64,000 bases of DNA from assembly GCF_913055165.1 (NCBI RefSeq), contig NZ_CAJXJS010000009.1, forward strand, positions 1 to 64,000. The letters are read 5' to 3'. Shown here piece after piece: positions 35,117 through 43,698 of the stretch (its first letter is position 1; the number at the start of each line of letters is the position of its first letter). The position numbers were made by a program, and so were the translations under genes. This DNA is from an uncultured Devosia sp. (lineage in GTDB: Bacteria; Pseudomonadota; Alphaproteobacteria; Rhizobiales; Devosiaceae). The notes under the pieces are model-generated. The model saw only the letters and a list, made by a program, of their open reading frames with translations, was not told where the DNA came from and searched no databases.

Positions 35117-36025
35117 ATGTCCTTGCCGCCACTGGCCGCGTTGCGCGCCTTCGAGGCGGTGGCGCGGCACCTCAATTTCACCCGTGCCGCCGAGGAACTG
35201 GGCATGACCCAGGCCGCTGTGAGCTACCAGATCAAGATCCTCGAGGAGCGCGTGGGCGCGCCGCTGTTCCTGCGCAAGCCGCGGCAGGTGGAACTGAGCG
35301 AAGCGGGGGCGCGGCTGGCGCCCGAGGTGGAACAGGCCTTTGACATATTGCGCAATGCCTTCGCGCGCTCGCGCGGGCAGATCGACGGCATGCTGGCCAT
35401 CAGCGCCGTGCCCACCTTTGCCAGTCACTGGCTGGCACCCAATATCGGCCTGTTCCAATTGGCCCATCCCGACATTGCCGTGCGCGTGGAAAGCGCAACG
35501 CACCTGGTCGACTTTGCCGGCGAGGATATTGACGTGGTGATCCGGGCGACCAGCCGGGAGACCGAAGGCCTGGTCTGGCACCGCCTGCTCAAGGCGGAGT
35601 TCACGCCCATTCTCAGTGCAAAGGTGATCGAGGAATACCAGGTGCGCGAGCCGCGCGACCTGCTGCGCGTGCCGCAGGTGACGCCGGACGATCCCTGGCT
35701 CAGCAGATGGCTTGCGGCGCATGGCGTCGAAATGCCGGTCTCCGGAGACCGGCCCTTTGCCCGGCTGGGCATGCAGTTTCTCGAGGCGGCCGCCGTGGCG
35801 GCCGGGCGGGGCGTGGCCATGCTGACGCCGGCCTTTTACGGGGACGAACTGGCGGCAGGCCGGCTCGTGCAGCCGTTCAAGGCGGTGGGCTGGGACGGAC
35901 ACGGCTATTACCTCGCCTATCCGGTCAGCCGGAAGAACCAACCCAAGATCAGGGCCTTTCGCGACTGGATCATGGAGGCGACGCGGGAATTGCGCGAGAG
36001 CCAGACGGGCATGACGCTCTCCTGA
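35117..36025 (+). CDS. LysR family regulator, GcvA-like
   Basis: 302-residue LysR regulator. The N-terminal helix-turn-helix is LNFTRAAEELGMTQAAVSYQ and the start LPPLAALRAFEAVARH is typical of the GcvA subgroup. The remainder is the two-lobed effector domain. Two ATGs lie 4 bp apart; 35117 is in frame and AAGGAG ends 9 bp upstream. Divergent from the DUF1127-like gene; a terminator-less 55-bp gap leads to the DUF5680 gene, so the two may be co-transcribed. Effector unknown. Confidence 0.88.
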   Translation: MSLPPLAALRAFEAVARHLNFTRAAEELGMTQAAVSYQIKILEERVGAPLFLRKPRQVELSEAGARLAPEVEQAFDILRNAFARSRGQIDGMLAISAVPTFASHWLAPNIGLFQLAHPDIAVRVESATHLVDFAGEDIDVVIRATSRETEGLVWHRLLKAEFTPILSAKVIEEYQVREPRDLLRVPQVTPDDPWLSRWLAAHGVEMPVSGDRPFARLGMQFLEAAAVAAGRGVAMLTPAFYGDELAAGRLVQPFKAVGWDGHGYYLAYPVSRKNQPKIRAFRDWIMEATRELRESQTGMTLS

Positions 36026-36080
36026 CACGCTATGGCCTGGCGTGCCCGCAGACTGGTTCCCATTCGAACAGGGGACCCCC

Positions 36081-36542
36081 ATGACCGCCGCAGAACTCAA
36101 CGCCATCATCGTCCGCGCCAAGGCCATGAGCTATGTCGGCGGTGGTGCGCGGACCCAGCCCAGCCGGCCCGGAGCCAACGATCTCAGTTGGTCCGAGGGC
36201 GAGTGGCGCTATCTCGACAGCTATTTCGGCGGCACGGATTTCCTGGGGCAGGAGGTGCTGTGGCGGGGATACGAGCCGGTCTGGGCGATGAACTATTACG
36301 GGCAGGTGCTGCGGCCCGACCTGATCGATGGCGAGCGGGCCGGCGCCACGATCAAGGCGGCATTGGGCGCCATGTATCAGGAAGGGCGGTTCCTTGGTGG
36401 CTTTGACTGGACCGGGGAGTTCGGTCGGTATGTTGATCGGAGCGAGGGCAATGTCGCCAGCTTTCGCGGGCGCGAGGTGATCGAGGTGGAGGGCACGGAA
36501 GCCTATGCCCTCGACTATTTCGGCGGGATGGTGAAGCCCTAG
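36081..36542 (+). CDS. DUF5680 domain protein
   Basis: 153-residue protein matching the DUF5680 pattern: an early AMSYVGGGARTQPSRPGANDL stretch followed by YLDSYFGGTDFLGQEV and WAMNYYGQVL. In other genomes this domain is often fused behind an XRE helix-turn-helix; here it is free-standing. ATG 36081 is preceded by AGGGGA; an ATG at 36042 would add 13 residues. No catalytic motif is evident and the function is unknown. It lies downstream of the LysR gene on the same strand and ends at a terminator. Confidence 0.75.
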   Translation: MTAAELNAIIVRAKAMSYVGGGARTQPSRPGANDLSWSEGEWRYLDSYFGGTDFLGQEVLWRGYEPVWAMNYYGQVLRPDLIDGERAGATIKAALGAMYQEGRFLGGFDWTGEFGRYVDRSEGNVASFRGREVIEVEGTEAYALDYFGGMVKP

Positions 36543-36552
36543 ACAAGCAGAA

Positions 36553-36586
36553 GGCCCGGTGATCGCTCACCGGGACTTCCGTTTTC
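36553..36586 (+). terminator. rho-independent terminator after DUF5680 gene
   Basis: Perfect 8-bp stem CCCGGTGA/TCACCGGG (36555-36562, 36567-36574) with a TCGC tetraloop, then ACTTCCGTTTT. It faces rhaI and may stop both genes. Confidence 0.75.
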
Positions 36587-36611
36587 CTTGGCGGGGGGGT
36601 GCCGCGGAAAA

Positions 36612-37901
36612 CTAGACAATACCGCCCGATCCGGCTGCGATTTCGGGGCGGATTTCGGCGACCTTGGCGCGGTAGCCCGATGCGCGGTAGGTAGCGAGGA
36701 GGTCAATCGCGCCGCCCTGTTCCATGCGGGCCATAGCCAGGATGGGCTCGACATCGGTGCGGTAGGCGAGGCGCAAGGCCTGGGTGGCGGCGAGGGCATC
36801 ATTGCCCTCCTGCGCGGCCTTGAGACCAGCGCGGTCCACCAGGAGGGCCTGGGCATAGGCGCGCTGCACATCGGCGGCCGAGAGCATCAGCGACTCGATC
36901 GGGTCGGTGACATTGTGCGACTGGTCGAGCATATGGGCCGGGTGGAAGTCGCTGTAGCGGGCTTCGGCGTCGACCAGTTCATTGAACACCAGGAACAGGC
37001 GATAGGGATCGATCGAGCCGGCGTCGAGGTCATCATCGCCATATTTGCTGTCGTTGAAGTGGAAGCCGCCCAGCTTACCGAATTGGGCCAGCCGCGAGAC
37101 GATCATCTCGATATTGACGTTGGGCGCATGGTGGCCGAGATCGACCAGGCAGAAGGCCTTGTCGCCCAGTTCCCTGGCAATCAGGTAATTGGTGCCCCAA
37201 TCCTGCACGACGGTCGAATAGAAGGCCGGCTCGTACATCTTGTGTTCGGTGTAGAGCCGCCAGTCATCGGGCAGGGCGGCATAGATGGACTTCACGGCGT
37301 CCAGATAATGGCCGAACTGATCGGCGAAATTGACCTGGCCGGGGAAGTTGGAACCATCACCGATCCAGACGGTAAGTGCTTTGGAGCCAATGGTCTTGCC
37401 GATCTCGATGCATTCGAGATTATGTTCGATGGCCTGGTCTCGTGTTGCTTTGTCATAGGCCGAAAGTGAACCGAACTTGTAGCTCTGCAACTGACCCTTG
37501 GCGTCCGAGAAGGTGTTCGAGTTCATGGCGTCGAAGCCGAGGTTGAATCGGCTGGCAGCCTGCTTGAGCCGGTTGGGGTCGGCCTTGTCCCACGGGATGT
37601 GGAGAGAGACGGTCTTGGTCGCCTGGGTCAGCTGGGCGATGACGGCGCAGTCTTCGATCTTGTCGAAAATGTCGCGCGGCTCGCCCTTGCCGGGGAAGCG
37701 GGCAAAGCGGGTGCCGCCAGTGCCGACGCCCCAGGAGGGCACGGCGACGGAAAAGGCGGCGACCTTGTCCTTGAGGGCGTCGATATTGATGCCGCGCCGA
37801 TCGAGGCGCTCGCCTAGGGTGTCGTAATCGACATGCAGATCCGCAGCGCGGCTGGCATTTTCGGCTTCGACGACGGAGGGGTCGATGATGTGTTCGGTCA
37901 T
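36612..37901 (-). CDS. rhaI: L-rhamnose isomerase
   Basis: 429-residue TIM-barrel sugar isomerase of the rhizobial/Pseudomonas stutzeri L-rhamnose isomerase class, which differs from E. coli RhaA. Active-site neighbourhoods visible include LYTEHKMYEPAF, CLVDLGHHAPN and GGFHFNDSKYGDDDL, where the metal-binding glutamate, aspartates and histidines lie. The frame remains open to 38525, but ATG 37901 gives the family start MTEHIIDPSVVEAENA and leaves 10 bp to rhaD. It converts L-rhamnose to L-rhamnulose in the cytoplasm. Second gene after rhaD. Confidence 0.92.
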   Translation of the reverse strand: MTEHIIDPSVVEAENASRAADLHVDYDTLGERLDRRGINIDALKDKVAAFSVAVPSWGVGTGGTRFARFPGKGEPRDIFDKIEDCAVIAQLTQATKTVSLHIPWDKADPNRLKQAASRFNLGFDAMNSNTFSDAKGQLQSYKFGSLSAYDKATRDQAIEHNLECIEIGKTIGSKALTVWIGDGSNFPGQVNFADQFGHYLDAVKSIYAALPDDWRLYTEHKMYEPAFYSTVVQDWGTNYLIARELGDKAFCLVDLGHHAPNVNIEMIVSRLAQFGKLGGFHFNDSKYGDDDLDAGSIDPYRLFLVFNELVDAEARYSDFHPAHMLDQSHNVTDPIESLMLSAADVQRAYAQALLVDRAGLKAAQEGNDALAATQALRLAYRTDVEPILAMARMEQGGAIDLLATYRASGYRAKVAEIRPEIAAGSGGIV

Positions 37902-37911
37902 CTCGCAATCC

Positions 37912-40008
37912 TCAGCGCGGGAACGACTGGGCATTGCCCGCGTCGACATTGATGATGTTGCCTGTGGACTTGGCCGAGGCTTCCGAGGCGAAGAAGTAGA
38001 TGGCTTCGGCAATGTCCTCGGGGAAGACAGAGCGCTTGAGCATCGAACGCTGGCGGTACATTTCTTCAAGGCCATCCTTGTCGGTCTTGTAGGTCGAGGC
38101 GCGCTGCTCGAGCCATTCGCCGGCCCAGATTTTTGAGCCGCGCAGCACGGCATCGGGATTGACGACATTGACGCGGATCTGCGCTTCGGCGCCCTCGAGG
38201 GCCAGGCACCGGGCGAGGTGGATTTCGGCGGCCTTGGCGGTGCAATAGGCTGCAGCGTTGGGCGAAGCGGCGAGGCCATTCTTGGACGCGACGAAGACGA
38301 CATTGCCGCCGATCTTTTGGCTCCGGAAAATCTTGAAGGCTTCGCGGCTGACGAGGAAATAGCCTGTGGACAGGATGTCCATGTTCTTGTTCCAGAGCTC
38401 GAGCGTGGTCTCCTCGATCGGGGCCGAGGAGGCAAGGCCGGCATTGGAGACGAGGATGTCGAGGCCGCCGAACTCGACCACGGCATGGGCGAAGCCGGAA
38501 ATGATCTGGTCTTCCTTGGTGACATTGATATTCACCGGGCGGACGAAATCCTTGCCGAACACGCCAGACAGCTCCTCGGTGGCGCCATCGAGCGCAGTCT
38601 GGTCGATATCCGCCAGCACCACGCAGGCGCCTTCGCGGAGGAGCCGGGCCGCCGTCGCCTTGCCGATGCCACCGGCGCCGCCGGTGACCATCGCGATCTT
38701 GCCGGCCAGGGATTTCGGCTTGGGCATGCGCTGCAGCTTGGCTTCCTCAAGCAGCCAATATTCGATGTCGAAAGCTTCCTGTTCGTCGAGGCCCTGATAC
38801 TCGGAAACGGTCGAGGCACCGCGCATCACGTTGATGGCGTTGACATAGAATTCGCCGGAAATGCGGGCGGTGGCCTTGTCCTTGGCGAAGGTGATCATGC
38901 CCACGCCGGGGATCAGGTAGACGACGGCATTCGGATCGCGGATGGTGGGCGAGTTGTCGTGCTTGCAGCGCTCGTAATAGGCGGCGTAATCGGCGCGATA
39001 GGCGGCGATCTGGTCGCCGAGGCCGGCAATGACCGCATCGACATCCGGATTGGCCGGGTCGAAATCCACGACCAGCGGACGGATCTTGGTGCGCAGGAAG
39101 TGGTCGGGGCAGGAGGTGCCCAGGGCCGCCAGCGGACGCAGATTGTTGGAATTGACGAATTCCAGCACGGCGTCGCTGTCGTCGAAATGCCCCAGCTTGT
39201 GGCTGTCCTCGGAGATGAAGCCGCGAATTTTTGGCATCAGACGAGCCGCAATGGCACGGCGCTCTTCGGCCGGCAGGGACTGGGTGGCGGCGCCACCGAA
39301 AATGGTATTGCCCTCGGTCTGCTCCTCGAACCAGGCTATGGCCTGATTGATGATGGCAATGGTGGTTTCATAGCATTCCTTAGGCGTGTCGCCCCAGGTG
39401 AAGAGGCCGTGTGACTCGAGAACGACACCCTTGGCGGCGGGGTTGTCGAGACAGAACTTTTCCAGCCACAGGCCAAGCTCGAAGCCCGGCTTCTTCCAAG
39501 GCAGCCAGCCGATCGAGTCGCCAAAAATCTGCTTGGTCAGCTCCCTGGAATTCTTCGAAGCCGCGATGGCGATGATCGCGTCGGGATGCATGTGATCGAC
39601 ATAGGGCCGGTTCACATAGGCGTGGAGCGGGGTGTCGATGGAGGAGGCACGCGGATTGAGGTTGAAGGTGGCGTGGGGCAGGTAGCCCACCATCTCGTCC
39701 TCGAATTCGACGCCGCGATAGAGGCCCTTCAGGGCCCGCAGCTTGTCCATGTAAAGCGTGGCAAAACCGTCCAGCTTGATCGAGGCATTGTCGCCGCCCG
39801 AACCCTTGACCCAGAGGACCTCGACCATCTCGCCGGTCAGCGGGTCCTTCTGCATGATCTTGGACGAGGTATTGCCACCACCATAATTGGTGACGCGCTT
39901 GTCCGAGCCAAGCAGGTTCGAGCGATAGACGAGGCGCTCCGGCTCTGACATCGCGGCCGCTTTGGCGTCATCCCACAAATTGGCGAGGCGCTTGGGCGCG
40001 GTGGACAT
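37912..40008 (-). CDS. rhaD: bifunctional rhamnulose-1-phosphate aldolase / short-chain dehydrogenase
   Basis: 698 residues with two fused enzymes. The N-terminal class II aldolase has zinc ligands H139 and H141 in YVDHMHPD and H200 in LESHGLF; the C-terminal SDR domain begins at about residue 427 with the nucleotide motif TGGAGGIG and has the catalytic YCTAK. The aldolase makes dihydroxyacetone phosphate and L-lactaldehyde from rhamnulose-1-phosphate; the SDR half probably oxidises lactaldehyde. Start 40008 has GGGAGG 7 bp upstream; a frame extension to 40083 would enter the operator region. This fused form is the rhizobial type. Confidence 0.93.
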   Translation of the reverse strand: MSTAPKRLANLWDDAKAAAMSEPERLVYRSNLLGSDKRVTNYGGGNTSSKIMQKDPLTGEMVEVLWVKGSGGDNASIKLDGFATLYMDKLRALKGLYRGVEFEDEMVGYLPHATFNLNPRASSIDTPLHAYVNRPYVDHMHPDAIIAIAASKNSRELTKQIFGDSIGWLPWKKPGFELGLWLEKFCLDNPAAKGVVLESHGLFTWGDTPKECYETTIAIINQAIAWFEEQTEGNTIFGGAATQSLPAEERRAIAARLMPKIRGFISEDSHKLGHFDDSDAVLEFVNSNNLRPLAALGTSCPDHFLRTKIRPLVVDFDPANPDVDAVIAGLGDQIAAYRADYAAYYERCKHDNSPTIRDPNAVVYLIPGVGMITFAKDKATARISGEFYVNAINVMRGASTVSEYQGLDEQEAFDIEYWLLEEAKLQRMPKPKSLAGKIAMVTGGAGGIGKATAARLLREGACVVLADIDQTALDGATEELSGVFGKDFVRPVNINVTKEDQIISGFAHAVVEFGGLDILVSNAGLASSAPIEETTLELWNKNMDILSTGYFLVSREAFKIFRSQKIGGNVVFVASKNGLAASPNAAAYCTAKAAEIHLARCLALEGAEAQIRVNVVNPDAVLRGSKIWAGEWLEQRASTYKTDKDGLEEMYRQRSMLKRSVFPEDIAEAIYFFASEASAKSTGNIINVDAGNAQSFPR

Positions 40009-40074
40009 CGGTTTCCTCCCGGAGATAGGCAGAGACTTGGTTAGTCGGGACATGCGCATAGAACGGCCAACACT

Positions 40075-40145
40075 GTCAATCACAAACGATCATATGTCGT
40101 CATGTATGATCGAATATGACAGTGATATGCGGAATTGTGATTGAC
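40075..40145. promoter_or_regulatory. nested inverted repeats between rhaD and rhaR
   Basis: Outer perfect 11-bp inverted repeat GTCAATCACAA (40075-40085) / TTGTGATTGAC (40135-40145), centres 60 bp apart. Inside it an 8-bp inverted repeat CGATCATA (40087-40094) / TATGATCG (40105-40112). The region is AT-rich compared with its surroundings and must hold both divergent promoters. Likely sites for the DeoR-type RhaR. Confidence 0.6.
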
Positions 40146-40191
40146 TCTGCCCGGAAATGATGGAAGCAAATGCAATCAGGGAGTATCAGCA

Positions 40192-40992
40192 TTGCACGAA
40201 ACCGAACGTCACCGCGTCATTCTCGCCGCCGCTCAGTCCCACCCCGTGGTGACGGTCGCGGAGCTTTGCGAGGTGACAGGCTCGTCGGAAGCCACCATTC
40301 GTCGTGATATTGCGGCCCTGGATGAGCAGGGCAGGCTGCGCCGGGTGCGGGGTGGCGCCGAAGCGCTTAACCCACCGGCCCAGGGTGGCCTGATGGGTCG
40401 GCCATTTTCCGTCAATGAAACGCTCAACATCGCGCAGAAGCGCGCAATTGCCCGCGTCGCTGCCGAGATGTGCAATGACGGGGAGCCGATCATCATCAAT
40501 GGCGGCACCACGACCTATCAGATGGTGCATCACCTGACGGGCAGGCGCCTCAGCGTCTTCACCAACAGCTTCGCCATTGCCGAATTTCTCATTCATAACT
40601 CGCGCAATTCCGTCGTCATTCCCGGCGGCACGGTCTATCGCGAGCAGAATGTCATCCTCTCGCCTTTCGGCGGTGTGGTGGCGAGCCATTTCTACGCCAA
40701 GCGCATGTTCATCGGCTGCCAGGGCATCGGTGCCCACGGGCTGATGGAGGCCGATCCAATGATCGTGCAGTCCGAGCTGGCGTTGATCGGCCAGGCAGAC
40801 GAGCTGATCGTCCTGGCCGACTCTTCCAAGTTTTCGGGACGCTCGAGCCTCATCCTGTGTGAGCTCGACCGAATTGCCACTGTCATCACCGACAGCGGTA
40901 TCCGCGACGAAGACCGCCAGATGCTGGAAACGGCAGGCGTGCGGCTCATCGTGGCGGATGCGACTGCTCAGGCGGAAACGACCGCCGCCTGA
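40192..40992 (+). CDS. rhaR: DeoR family regulator of rhamnose genes
   Basis: 266-residue DeoR regulator: N-terminal helix-turn-helix VAELCEVTGSSEATIRRDIA followed by the DeoR-type sugar-phosphate-binding domain (INGGTTTYQMVHHL, NSFAIAEFL, DSSKF). TTG 40192 is taken as start because AGGGAG lies 8 bp upstream and the helix-turn-helix is then at about residue 20; the frame continues to a TTG at 40141 lying within the inverted repeat. First gene of rhaRSTPQU and divergent from rhaDI. Expected to repress both units until a rhamnose intermediate accumulates. Confidence 0.88.
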   Translation: MHETERHRVILAAAQSHPVVTVAELCEVTGSSEATIRRDIAALDEQGRLRRVRGGAEALNPPAQGGLMGRPFSVNETLNIAQKRAIARVAAEMCNDGEPIIINGGTTTYQMVHHLTGRRLSVFTNSFAIAEFLIHNSRNSVVIPGGTVYREQNVILSPFGGVVASHFYAKRMFIGCQGIGAHGLMEADPMIVQSELALIGQADELIVLADSSKFSGRSSLILCELDRIATVITDSGIRDEDRQMLETAGVRLIVADATAQAETTAA

Positions 40993-41039
40993 GAATGGGA
41001 CCAAAAGACCAAGACCAGACAATCCCAGGGAGGGACCAA

Positions 41040-42026
41040 ATGAAACTATGGAAACTGCTCGCTGCCACGGCCACTGCTGCCGTGCTGCTCGCCACCCCGG
41101 CCATGGCACAGACGCGCATAGCACTTGTCGTCAAGTCGCTCGGCAATGGCTTCTTTGACGCCGCTGCCAAGGGCGCCGAAGAGGCTGCGGCCGAACTCGG
41201 TGACGTTGAAGTGATCTACACGGGCCCAACCTCGGCCACGGCGGAAGCCCAGATCGAAGTCGTCAATTCGTTGATCGCCCAGCAGGTCGACGCCATTGCC
41301 ATCTCGGCCAACGACCCCGATGCGCTCGTGCCGGTGTTGCAGCGCGCCATGGAACGCGGCATCAAGGTGATCTCCTGGGACTCCGGTGTGGCCCCCGAAG
41401 GCCGCCAGCTCCACCTCAACCCGTCCGACATCGACCTGATCGGCGAAACCATCATCAAGCTGGCTGCCGACTATCTGCCTGAGGGCGGCGATGTGGCCAT
41501 TCTCTCGGCTGCCTCGACCGCAACCAATCAGAATGCCTGGATTGAAGCCGCCAAGGCCGCTATCCCCGAGAAGTTCCCGAACATCAACCTGGTTGCCACT
41601 GTCTATGGCGACGACGACTCGGTGAAGTCGACCGAAGAGGCCCGTGGCCTGATCGCGGCCCACCCGGACCTCAAGGCCATCATCGCCCCGACCACTGTCG
41701 GCGTGGTTGCTGCCGCCCAGGTCGTGACCGACCAGAACCTGATCGGCCAGATCAATGTGACCGGCCTGGCCCTGCCGTCCGAGTTCAAGCAGTTCATCGA
41801 CAATGGTGCATCGCAGGCCGTGGCCCTGTGGAACCCGATCGACCTGGGCTACTCGGCTGTCTACCTCGCCAATGCCCTGGTGGAAGGCGCAGAAGCTGCG
41901 CCCGGCGCGACGCTCTCCATCGGCAAGGTTGGCGAAGTGACCCTGGACGACACCAACTCTGCCGCCATGGCTGCGCCCTTCCAGTTCGACGCGTCGAACA
42001 TCGAAGAGTTCAGCAAGATCTACTGA
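41040..42026 (+). CDS. rhaS: L-rhamnose periplasmic binding protein
   Basis: 328-residue CUT2 binding protein (Peripla_BP_4). Signal peptide MKLWKLLAATATAAVLLATP followed by AMAQ; AGGGAGGGA just upstream fixes ATG 41040. Conserved ligand-region segments ISANDPDAL and ISWDSGVAPEGRQ are visible. In Rhizobium leguminosarum the same position in rhaRSTPQUK encodes the rhamnose-binding protein. A long perfect stem-loop follows the gene. Confidence 0.9.
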   Translation: MKLWKLLAATATAAVLLATPAMAQTRIALVVKSLGNGFFDAAAKGAEEAAAELGDVEVIYTGPTSATAEAQIEVVNSLIAQQVDAIAISANDPDALVPVLQRAMERGIKVISWDSGVAPEGRQLHLNPSDIDLIGETIIKLAADYLPEGGDVAILSAASTATNQNAWIEAAKAAIPEKFPNINLVATVYGDDDSVKSTEEARGLIAAHPDLKAIIAPTTVGVVAAAQVVTDQNLIGQINVTGLALPSEFKQFIDNGASQAVALWNPIDLGYSAVYLANALVEGAEAAPGATLSIGKVGEVTLDDTNSAAMAAPFQFDASNIEEFSKIY

Positions 42027-42035
42027 TCTTTCTTC

Positions 42036-42141
42036 ACCTCTCCCTCTGGAGGAGAGGTCGACGCGAAGCGTCGGGTGAGGGGGCCTTGGTGAACAGCCAA
42101 AAGGCCCCCTCACCCTAACCCTCTCACCCAAGGGGAGAGGG
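42036..42141 (+). repeat. palindromic intergenic repeat between rhaS and rhaT
   Basis: A perfect 15-bp inverted repeat GGGTGAGGGGGCCTT (42073-42087) / AAGGCCCCCTCACCC (42101-42115) with a 13-nt loop, flanked by smaller arms (CCTCTCC at the left, GGAGAGG at the right). The CCCTCACCCTAACCCTCTC wording is that of a short dispersed repeat family common in intergenic DNA of alphaproteobacteria. Functionally it is also the stem-loop behind the binding-protein gene. Confidence 0.75.
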
Positions 42142-42192
42142 AGCCAGATCGAGCGCTTATCTCGCTCAGCGCCCGACCCAAGGAATAAGATC

Positions 42193-43698
42193 ATGACCGA
42201 CCCCATCCTGACCCTTTCGGGCATATCCAAGAGCTTTCCTGGCGTCAGGGCGCTGCATGATGTGTCGCTCGAACTCTATGCCGGGCAGGTAACCGCCCTG
42301 ATCGGGGAGAACGGGGCGGGTAAGTCGACGCTGGTCAAAACCATGACTGGCATCTACCAGCCGGACGCGGGCGAGATCCGGGTCAATGGGCAGCTGGTCA
42401 GCCTGCCGACGGCGCATTCGGCATCTGACGCCGGCATAACGGCCATCCATCAGGAGACGGTGCTGTTCGACGAATTGAGCGTCGCGGAGAACATCTATCT
42501 GGGACATGCGCCCAGGAACCGGTTCGGTCTGATCGACTGGAAGACCATGCGCCGGGAAGCGCAGTTGACGCTGGATTCCATGGCTGCCGGCATTGATGCG
42601 GGCATGCCGCTCAAGGAACTCGGTATTGCCAAGAAGCATCTTGTAGCCGTGGCGCGGGCGCTGAGCGTCGACGCACAGGTGGTCATCATGGACGAACCGA
42701 CAGCGGCGCTGAGCCAGAAGGAAATCGAAGAGCTCTATGTTCTGGTCGACCTGCTCAAGCAGGATGGCAAGGCCATCCTCTTCATCTCGCACAAGTTCGA
42801 CGAAATCTATCGCATTGCCGACCGCTACACTGTGTTTCGCGACGGGGAAATGGTGGGCAAGGGCTTCATCAAGGACACGCCGCAATCCGAGATTGTCCGG
42901 ATGATGGTGGGGCGGTCGGTCGACCAGATTTTTCCGGCGCGCCAGGCAGAAATTGGGGGCACTGTGCTCGAGGTTTCGGGCCTCAGCCACCCGACCGAAT
43001 TCGACAACGTGTCCTTCTCGGTGAAGAAGGGTGAGATCCTCGGTTTCTATGGTCTGGTGGGGGCGGGGCGCTCCGAAGTGATGCAGGCCGTTTTTGGCAT
43101 GACCCGGCCTTCGGCAGGCGCGATGTTGCTGGAGGGCAAGTCGGTGGCGCCGAGATCGCCCGCCGATGCGGTGGCGGCAGGTATCGTTTATGTCCCTGAG
43201 GAACGGGGTAAGCAGGGCGTCATCACCGGCGAGCCCATATTCAAGAATGTCTCACTCCCTAGCCTCGACAAGACCAGCCGCTCCGGCTTCCTGCGCATGG
43301 CCGAGGAGTTCAGGCTGGCCCGCACCTATACCGAGCGGCTTGACCTGCGGGCATCTTCGCTCAGCCAGAACGTTTCGACGCTGTCGGGCGGCAACCAGCA
43401 GAAGGTGGTGATCGCCAAGTGGCTGGCGACGCTGCCCAAGGTGATCATTCTCGATGAACCCACTAAGGGCATCGATATCGGCTCCAAGGCGGCCGTGCAC
43501 GAATTCATGGGTGAACTGGTGGCGCAAGGTCTCAGCGTGATCATGGTTTCGTCTGAACTGCCCGAGATATTGGGCATGAGCGACCGGATCGTGGTCATGC
43601 GCGAGGGACTGGTGGTGGACACTTTGGACAATTCCAATCTGCAGCCCGAGACGCTGGTGCGCCTGGCGGCCGGCATCCTTGAGGAGCAAGCGGCATGA
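42193..43698 (+). CDS. rhaT: L-rhamnose ABC transporter ATPase
   Basis: 501-residue CUT2 ATPase with two ABC domains: Walker A GENGAGKST and a degenerate second Walker A (GLVGAGRSEVMQAVFG), second signature LSGGNQQKVVIAK. AAGGA precedes ATG 42193. Overlaps rhaP by 4 bp. Energises rhamnose import through RhaP and RhaQ. Note that this rhizobial RhaT is an ATPase and unrelated to the E. coli proton symporter of the same name. Confidence 0.9.
   Translation: MTDPILTLSGISKSFPGVRALHDVSLELYAGQVTALIGENGAGKSTLVKTMTGIYQPDAGEIRVNGQLVSLPTAHSASDAGITAIHQETVLFDELSVAENIYLGHAPRNRFGLIDWKTMRREAQLTLDSMAAGIDAGMPLKELGIAKKHLVAVARALSVDAQVVIMDEPTAALSQKEIEELYVLVDLLKQDGKAILFISHKFDEIYRIADRYTVFRDGEMVGKGFIKDTPQSEIVRMMVGRSVDQIFPARQAEIGGTVLEVSGLSHPTEFDNVSFSVKKGEILGFYGLVGAGRSEVMQAVFGMTRPSAGAMLLEGKSVAPRSPADAVAAGIVYVPEERGKQGVITGEPIFKNVSLPSLDKTSRSGFLRMAEEFRLARTYTERLDLRASSLSQNVSTLSGGNQQKVVIAKWLATLPKVIILDEPTKGIDIGSKAAVHEFMGELVAQGLSVIMVSSELPEILGMSDRIVVMREGLVVDTLDNSNLQPETLVRLAAGILEEQAA

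Noticed and set aside
37902-38525. N-terminal extension of the rhaI frame
   Set aside because: The extra 208 residues lie inside rhaD in another frame and are arginine/serine-rich; rhaI has a normal start at 37901.
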